Assembly: GCA_031294825.1 (NCBI GenBank)
Contig: JAUMPM010000025.1
Coordinates: 1 to 10,003, forward strand
From: Collinsella sp.
GTDB lineage: Bacteria > Actinomycetota > Coriobacteriia > Coriobacteriales > Coriobacteriaceae
Length of the DNA: 10,003 nucleotides
Direction: 5' to 3'
A model generated the notes under the pieces. The model was not told the DNA's origin and searched no databases. It saw only the letters and a program-made list of their open reading frames with translations. This document shows, piece after piece, positions 5,894-10,003 of this stretch. The first letter of the stretch is position 1. Each line of letters opens with the position of its first letter. Both the position numbers and the translations under genes were made by a program.

Positions 5894-7657
5894 CTAGTGC
5901 TTGCCGCCGTGGCTGTTGAGCCAGATATTGCGGCCCAGCATAAGTGCCAGCACCAGCGCGCTCACGTAGCCCATAAAGCCAATGACCGGGATACCAAACA
6001 CAACCGGCTCGATGCGCGCGTAGTACACCACCGACGAACCGATAAACAGACCGGCGATCACGATTGCCATCGACATGCGATCGATGATTCCGCCCAGCTG
6101 TCGCAGCGCCTTATCGCTGCTCATAATCTGCGTGTTCACCTTAAGCTGCCCGCGCGTGAGCATGCGCGAAGCCAAGCCCAGATACTCGGCCGCCTCGAGC
6201 GAGCCTTTTGCCGCGCGATAGCTGCTCGCGGCAAGATCGCGTCCCATATCACGCACGCGCGCATAGGTGCTTTTCTCGTTTTTAATGTGCGTCTGGATGA
6301 TCTGGATCATGTTGACGTTGGGCATGTACTCGGTCAGCAAACCCTCAAGCGTCACCATGCCGCGCGCGAACATCGTCACCACGCTCGGCAGCTCAACATC
6401 ATTCTTACGCGCGAGGTTTAACAGCGAGGTCAAAAACTCGCCGATATCCAGATCCTTCAGGTCAAGGCCCGCAAAGTCAGCCACGATAAAGTCCAAGTCG
6501 GACAAAAAGGCCGAATGATCGAGCTCAGCCGAGTCGCCACGCGTCACGGCGAAGCGCATGAGCGAATCCTTGAGCTTGGGCACGTCACCCTCGGCCACGG
6601 CGAAAATCATGTCCTTGACGATACCGCGGTCGTGGCTCGACATGCGTCCGACCATACCCAAGTCGATAAAGTAAACGATGCCGTCCTTGAGAATGATGTT
6701 TCCCGCATGCGGGTCGGCATGGAAAAAGCCGTCATCGAGCACCTGCGTCGAGTAGTCCTCGACAATCGCGGCACCGATCTTTTCCAAGTCATAGCCCTCG
6801 GCCACCAAGAGTTCAGGATCAGCGATCGAAATGCCATCGACGTAGTCCATAACCACCACGTGCTCGGTGCACAGGTCCAGATAGGATTTAGGGCACGTCA
6901 CGCCATGAACGCTCTTATGGAACTCGTAGAAGTCGTTGAGGTTTTTGGCCTCGGCCAAAAAGTTGGTCTCCTCGCGAAACGAGGTCCACAACTCCTCGAC
7001 TACGCCGTGCAGGTCAACGAATTGATCGGTGTTGACGAACTTGGAAACGATACGCACCACCGAGCGGATGATATCGATGTCCTGTGCCATAACCTGCTGC
7101 GCACCGGGGCGCTGCACCTTGACGGCCACGTCCTCGCCCGTCACCAGACGAGCGCGGTGCACCTGCGCGAGCGATGCGCTACCGAGCGGATTGGGGTCGA
7201 TCGCATCGAACATCTCCCCCAGGCGCAGGCCGTATTCTTCTTCCAGACAGCTGAGTACGACCTCGTACGGCACCGGCTCCACGTCGGAGCGCAGACGACG
7301 CAGCTCGTCGCAAAAGCGCTGCGGCAGAATCTCGGACCGGTTGGCCAAAATCTGCCCCATCTTGACGAACATGGGGCCGAGTTCCTCGAGCAGGCGGCGC
7401 AAACGAACCGGCGTGAGGTTATCCCACACGCGGTACTTTTTGACCAGGCGAACAATCTGCCCGATGCGTTCGCGACGACCCGCCGGCGTGAGCTGGTATT
7501 CCTCGTCCGGCGCCATCGCGTCGGGCTCCTCGGGGACCATATCGACAGCGCGCGGCTTCTTGCGAGCGCCCGAGACGACGGCATCGACCTCATCGACAAC
7601 CGCTGCCTCGTCACCCAAGGGATCTAGATTGTTGTAATCGGTGGTGGAATCTGCCAT
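5894..7657 (-). CDS. AarF/ABC1/UbiB-family atypical kinase
   Basis: A full-length 587-residue member of the ABC1/UbiB (ADCK) atypical kinase family. Visible motifs in order: the family-specific KxGQ (KMGQ, residues 99-102), the Ala/Ser-rich nucleotide loop GSASLAQVH (159-167) replacing a normal P-loop, the nucleotide-binding lysine in AVKVQRPG (K180), the catalytic segment HADPHAGN (313-320) and a DLG metal-binding motif (332-334, in place of DFG). Two hydrophobic helices at about 529-547 and 553-575 anchor the C terminus in the membrane. In quinone-making bacteria UbiB supports ubiquinone synthesis as an ATPase; a strict anaerobe of this group would lack ubiquinone, so a role in lipid or menaquinone handling is more plausible but unproven. 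The ATG at 7657 is 8 bp after the stop of the phasin-like gene, with only a weak ribosome binding site (GAGTAG), suggesting translational coupling. Confidence 0.9.
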   Translation of the reverse strand: MADSTTDYNNLDPLGDEAAVVDEVDAVVSGARKKPRAVDMVPEEPDAMAPDEEYQLTPAGRRERIGQIVRLVKKYRVWDNLTPVRLRRLLEELGPMFVKMGQILANRSEILPQRFCDELRRLRSDVEPVPYEVVLSCLEEEYGLRLGEMFDAIDPNPLGSASLAQVHRARLVTGEDVAVKVQRPGAQQVMAQDIDIIRSVVRIVSKFVNTDQFVDLHGVVEELWTSFREETNFLAEAKNLNDFYEFHKSVHGVTCPKSYLDLCTEHVVVMDYVDGISIADPELLVAEGYDLEKIGAAIVEDYSTQVLDDGFFHADPHAGNIILKDGIVYFIDLGMVGRMSSHDRGIVKDMIFAVAEGDVPKLKDSLMRFAVTRGDSAELDHSAFLSDLDFIVADFAGLDLKDLDIGEFLTSLLNLARKNDVELPSVVTMFARGMVTLEGLLTEYMPNVNMIQIIQTHIKNEKSTYARVRDMGRDLAASSYRAAKGSLEAAEYLGLASRMLTRGQLKVNTQIMSSDKALRQLGGIIDRMSMAIVIAGLFIGSSVVYYARIEPVVFGIPVIGFMGYVSALVLALMLGRNIWLNSHGGKH

Positions 7658-7665
7658 CTGCGCTG

Positions 7666-8082
7666 CTACTCGGCCTCTTCGGTATCCTTCGCATCGTCGG
7701 GCTCAACGGACTCGACGGGCACCGAGGTCACGTTGTCCTCGACCGAATCGACGATGTCGCGCACATGGGCCAGGAAGGCCGTGCGCTCGGAGGCGGTCAT
7801 AACGCGGACGCGGGCAAGGATGAGCTCGTCGAGCACGCGCTGGGCCGCGGTCTCGCCCTGCATGCCCAAGCGCTCGGTCAGATCGGAGATGGTACCGCCG
7901 GCCTGCTCGAACATGTCGGACACGCTGCGGGCGATATCGGGGGTGGCGGTGTCCTTGCGGACCTGCTCGCCCTTGGTGTTAAGGTCGTCGAGGACCTTCT
8001 TGCCGCCTTCGACAGCAACGGCGGCAGCGCCAAAGCCCACGTTAATGGCGCCGTTAACAAGCTGATCGAGTTTCATAACCAT
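7666..8082 (-). CDS. Phasin-like small protein
   Basis: A 138-residue protein starting at the ATG at 8082, chosen because GGAG lies 6 bases upstream (the longer frame starts inside that site). It begins MVMKLDQLVNGAINVGFGAA, a mildly hydrophobic amphipathic segment, followed by predicted helices with heptad-like spacing (KKVLDDLNTKGEQVRKD; SVSDMFEQAGGTISDLTERL; ETAAQRVLDELILARVR) and an acidic tail ending in DAKDTEEAE. This pattern resembles the phasin-like family (COG3937-type, 'polyhydroxyalkanoate synthesis regulator phasin'), which I recall being found next to AarF/UbiB-type genes. No polyester synthase is seen here, so granule binding should not be assumed. A scaffold or partner of the kinase encoded 8 bp downstream is an inference from the gene pairing. 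Confidence 0.7.
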   Translation of the reverse strand: MVMKLDQLVNGAINVGFGAAAVAVEGGKKVLDDLNTKGEQVRKDTATPDIARSVSDMFEQAGGTISDLTERLGMQGETAAQRVLDELILARVRVMTASERTAFLAHVRDIVDSVEDNVTSVPVESVEPDDAKDTEEAE

Positions 8083-8117
8083 GGTTGTCTCCAATCACAA
8101 ACAACTGCATTGGCGTT

Positions 8118-8147
8118 CTTGTACCCAAGATTGAGCGAAAGCGACAA
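8118..8147 (-). promoter_or_regulatory. Possible promoter of the phasin-like/kinase pair
   Basis: TTGTCG (8147-8142) and TACAAG (8123-8118), 18 bp apart on the minus strand, each match 4 of 6 bases of the sigma-70 consensus. They lie in the 99-bp gap between the dipeptidase stop (8182) and the phasin-like start. The only hairpin in the gap, AGCG/CGCT next to a short T stretch, is too weak to call a terminator, so read-through from the dipeptidase gene is also possible. Confidence 0.3.
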
Positions 8148-8181
8148 AGCGTTTTAGCGCTATTCGATCGACGGGAAATCC

Positions 8182-9705
8182 CTACCTCACGTTGTCGTTC
8201 ATCGCGAAAGAGTTCTTCATGGCGCAGCTCGTGGTGTAGAGCACCTTGCCCAGCAGGGCATCGGTCTCCACGCGGACACGCTCGGCAAAGGCCTCGTTGG
8301 CGCGTGCAAGCTCGGCAGGCACCTCGGCCTCGGGCAGAGCGGCTACGGCAGCGTCGACGTCATGGATCTGCTTGTGGCCCATGCCACCGACCTTCTCCTG
8401 ATAATCCTCGACCGCGCGACCGCACTCATGGAAGCGGACGTCAGCCAGCGCGCCGATCAGGCGGTTGGCCCAGTAGAAGTTTTCGGACGTCACGCGAGCC
8501 TGCGTGTCGGCATAGTACTCGGGCATGGTCTCGACGTTGGCGTACAGCGGAACCAGCGCGTTAAACGAGTTGGAGCCAAACGCCATCCACTGCACGGCGC
8601 GATAGGCCGGCTGCGCATAGGGACGCAGCTGCAACACGGCGAGCTGGCTGTTGCGGTTGATGCCGATGGGGCGATATGCGCCACGCGTAGCGGGCGTGCC
8701 CTTGCTGCCGTAGCAGTCGTACTCCGTGCCCTGGTAGTGGCTCGAGAGCACGTACTTGATGTCCTCGATGGTCACCTTGCGCTCGGGCACGCGGCTCCAG
8801 GGAATGTCGTCGCTCTCGGGCGTGTAGTCGGCATCGGGGCCGTCCCACACGTCGCCGGGGTTGAGACAGCGCTGCATGTACCACGCGCGCGGCGTGTTGT
8901 AGACGTGGTCGCTGTCGCTGTGCGAGCCAAAGGCCTCGCGCGGGTTAAAGACCGCAGCCGGGCCGTCGCCCTCGACGCCCAGCGTCAGGTCCAGATGCCA
9001 CTCGGCCATCCAGGCGCGCAAGTCGGCGGAGCACATGTGGTCGGTCTGGGCGCCCTCGGCGTCATCCAGGTCAAAGCTGTCGATACCCAGCTGGTTGGGC
9101 ATGGTCACATAGGCATCGTCAGGCACGCGCTTGGCGATCCAGTGGTGACCGCCGATGGTCTCGAGCCACCAGATCTCGTCCACGTCGCTAAAGGCGATGC
9201 CGTTGTTCTCGTAAGTGCCGTAGCGCTCGAGCAGGTCGCCCAGGATGCGCACGCCGTCGCGGGCGGACTTGGCATACGGCAGCACCAGGGTCACCATGTC
9301 CTCCTCGCCCAGGCCACCAGGCTGCGCCGGCACATAGCCGTCCTCGCCCTCGTTGCCCTTGGCGGGCACGTAGTCCACGAGCGGATCGGCGCCGCGAACG
9401 CGCTCATTGGTGGTGAGCGTCTCGGTTGCAGACATGCCCACATTGAGCTCGTTGAAACCGGCCTCGGCCCAGATGCCGTGGCCCGGGACAACATCGGGGA
9501 CGCTCGTATAGCGCATGGGATTATCGGGCAGTTCAACGGTCAGGCGACTCAGGACGCTCGTGTAGACGCGCGGCTGCTCGTCGGGATGCACCACGCGCAT
9601 ACGCTTGGGCTCAAACACCCCGTTGGACGAGTCCTCGTTGCGGGCGACAAGCGTCGACCCGTCGTAGCTTGCGTTCTTACCGACCAGAATCGTTGTGCAC
9701 GGCAT
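8182..9705 (-). CDS. Peptidase family C69 dipeptidase
   Basis: A 507-residue N-terminal-nucleophile hydrolase of the C69 (PepD-type) dipeptidase family, about the usual length for the group. It begins MPCTTILVGKNASYDGST followed by ARNEDS; the cysteine at position 3 is the expected nucleophile, exposed after removal of the first residues. Other family-typical stretches are GHGIWAEAGFNELNVGMSAT, LVLPYAKSARDGVRILGDLL, and DEIWWLETIGGHHWIAKRVP with a following MPNQLGI. It is likely a cytoplasmic enzyme that cleaves a broad range of dipeptides for amino-acid nutrition; there is no signal peptide. The start at 9705 is preferred to the in-frame ATG at 9711 because AAGGAGG abuts the latter with no spacing but lies 6 bases before the former. 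It stands apart from the genes to its right behind a leader of over 200 bp. Confidence 0.92.
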   Translation of the reverse strand: MPCTTILVGKNASYDGSTLVARNEDSSNGVFEPKRMRVVHPDEQPRVYTSVLSRLTVELPDNPMRYTSVPDVVPGHGIWAEAGFNELNVGMSATETLTTNERVRGADPLVDYVPAKGNEGEDGYVPAQPGGLGEEDMVTLVLPYAKSARDGVRILGDLLERYGTYENNGIAFSDVDEIWWLETIGGHHWIAKRVPDDAYVTMPNQLGIDSFDLDDAEGAQTDHMCSADLRAWMAEWHLDLTLGVEGDGPAAVFNPREAFGSHSDSDHVYNTPRAWYMQRCLNPGDVWDGPDADYTPESDDIPWSRVPERKVTIEDIKYVLSSHYQGTEYDCYGSKGTPATRGAYRPIGINRNSQLAVLQLRPYAQPAYRAVQWMAFGSNSFNALVPLYANVETMPEYYADTQARVTSENFYWANRLIGALADVRFHECGRAVEDYQEKVGGMGHKQIHDVDAAVAALPEAEVPAELARANEAFAERVRVETDALLGKVLYTTSCAMKNSFAMNDNVR

Positions 9706-9711
9706 GCGCAT

Positions 9712-9922
9712 CCTCCTTGAGCGAAGAAATCAAACGGCAACAGTGTATCGCTTCGGAGCAGAAAGGGCGAAACCACGGCACCGGCAACCCCTGTGGTCAA
9801 AAAATGCCAAATATGAGTACTGTCACCAATTTAGTAACAGCATTTTTGCTACGCATGGGTGCCGGAAGTCTACATTTGTTCAAAAATTAGATGATGTAAT
9901 TCCCCATAGGTCCAATAAAATA
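9712..9922. other. AT-rich intergenic leader of the dipeptidase gene
   Basis: About 210 bp without a supported gene, clearly more AT-rich toward its right half than the rest of the window. It contains the AAGGAGG ribosome binding site of the dipeptidase gene (next to 9712), an inverted repeat at 9820-9840, and an ACCAC/GTGGT hairpin on the minus strand around 9770-9797. No well-matched -35/-10 pair stands out; TACACT at about 9741-9746 on the minus strand is a possible -10 with no good -35. Confidence 0.5.
9820..9840. promoter_or_regulatory. Inverted repeat, possible operator
   Basis: CTGTCAC (9820-9826) and GTAACAG (9834-9840) form a 7-bp dyad with one mismatch (6 of 7 pairs) around a 7-base AT-rich centre. 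Its place about 115 bp upstream of the dipeptidase start fits a regulator-binding site, but no regulator is identifiable. Confidence 0.25.
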
Positions 9923-9957
9923 GGCTCTCTATCGATAATAAATATCGTTAGAGAGCC
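9923..9957 (-). terminator. Intrinsic terminator of the gene beyond the right edge
   Basis: GGCTCTCTA and TAGAGAGCC form a perfect 9-bp outer stem (9957-9949 with 9931-9923 on the minus strand), continued after a T-T mismatch by CGATA/TATCG and a 5-base loop. On the minus strand it is followed by TATTTTATT, a U-rich tail; the plus-strand side lacks one. It begins 3 bp after a TAA stop at 9961. Confidence 0.75.
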
Positions 9958-9960
9958 AAA

Positions 9961-10002
9961 TTAACCTAAAATATATGTGACTATCTTGGCAACACTACTC
10001 AT
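9961..10002 (-). CDS. Possible 3' end of a gene extending beyond the window
   Basis: Of the three minus-strand frames at the right edge only one is open to the end. It encodes a short hydrophobic tail, MSSVAKIVTYILG, before TAA at 9963-9961, and the stop is followed within 3 bp by a strong terminator hairpin. That arrangement suggests the last codons of a gene that begins outside the window. Thirteen codons are too few to identify it. Confidence 0.4.
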   Translation of the reverse strand: MSSVAKIVTYILG

Positions 10003-10003
10003 A

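Noticed and set aside
6515..7627. Plus-strand open frame (370 codons) opposite the AarF-type kinase
   Set aside because: It is antisense to a gene with every family motif in place and shows no motif of its own.
8362..9720. Plus-strand open frame (452 codons) opposite the dipeptidase gene
   Set aside because: It is a shadow of a well-recognised C69 dipeptidase in GC-rich DNA; the translation is Val/Ala/His-rich without motifs.
9669..9964. Short plus-strand open frames at the right end
   Set aside because: They start within the dipeptidase gene on the opposite strand and cross its leader and a terminator hairpin; no ribosome binding site or domain supports them.

Overview
The window looks like a chromosomal segment of a Coriobacteriia gut anaerobe, most likely Collinsella or a close relative. 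This rests on overall high GC, an IS1249-type transposase, very large Lys/Ser/Asp- and Gly-rich surface proteins with DUF4430 domains, and a phasin-like/AarF gene pair. It is recognition from memory, not a search. Every gene I can support lies on the minus strand, so the window reads from right to left.

Right edge (about 9712-10003): an AT-rich stretch holding what may be the last codons of a gene that starts outside the window, closed by a strong hairpin terminator, then the leader of a C69-family dipeptidase gene. 8182-9705: the dipeptidase. 7666-8082: a small phasin-like protein. 5894-7657: an AarF/ABC1/UbiB-type atypical kinase with two C-terminal membrane helices. The last two sit 8 bp apart and form a transcription unit that ends at a hairpin terminator at 5815-5842.

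Centre (809-5801): the most interesting part. A promoter-like sequence is followed by a cobalamin (B12) riboswitch on the minus strand (about 5605-5765). It controls a two-gene operon. The first gene encodes a huge secreted, membrane-anchored protein: signal peptide, four DUF4430 (transcobalamin C-terminal-like) domains, a PQQ-type beta-propeller of about eight blades, a Listeria-Bacteroides repeat, a charged stalk and a C-terminal membrane helix. It is broken by a frameshift inside the third DUF4430 domain (near 4163-4178), so it appears as two open frames. The second gene encodes a smaller DUF4430 protein anchored by an N-terminal membrane helix. Riboswitch, DUF4430 domains and propeller together suggest a cell-surface corrinoid-capture system of a Gram-positive bacterium. 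This is inference.

Left edge (1-808): two tandem intrinsic terminators, each followed by a near-identical 17-bp dyad, then the 5' half of an IS1249-type (IS256/MULE group) transposase that runs off the left edge.
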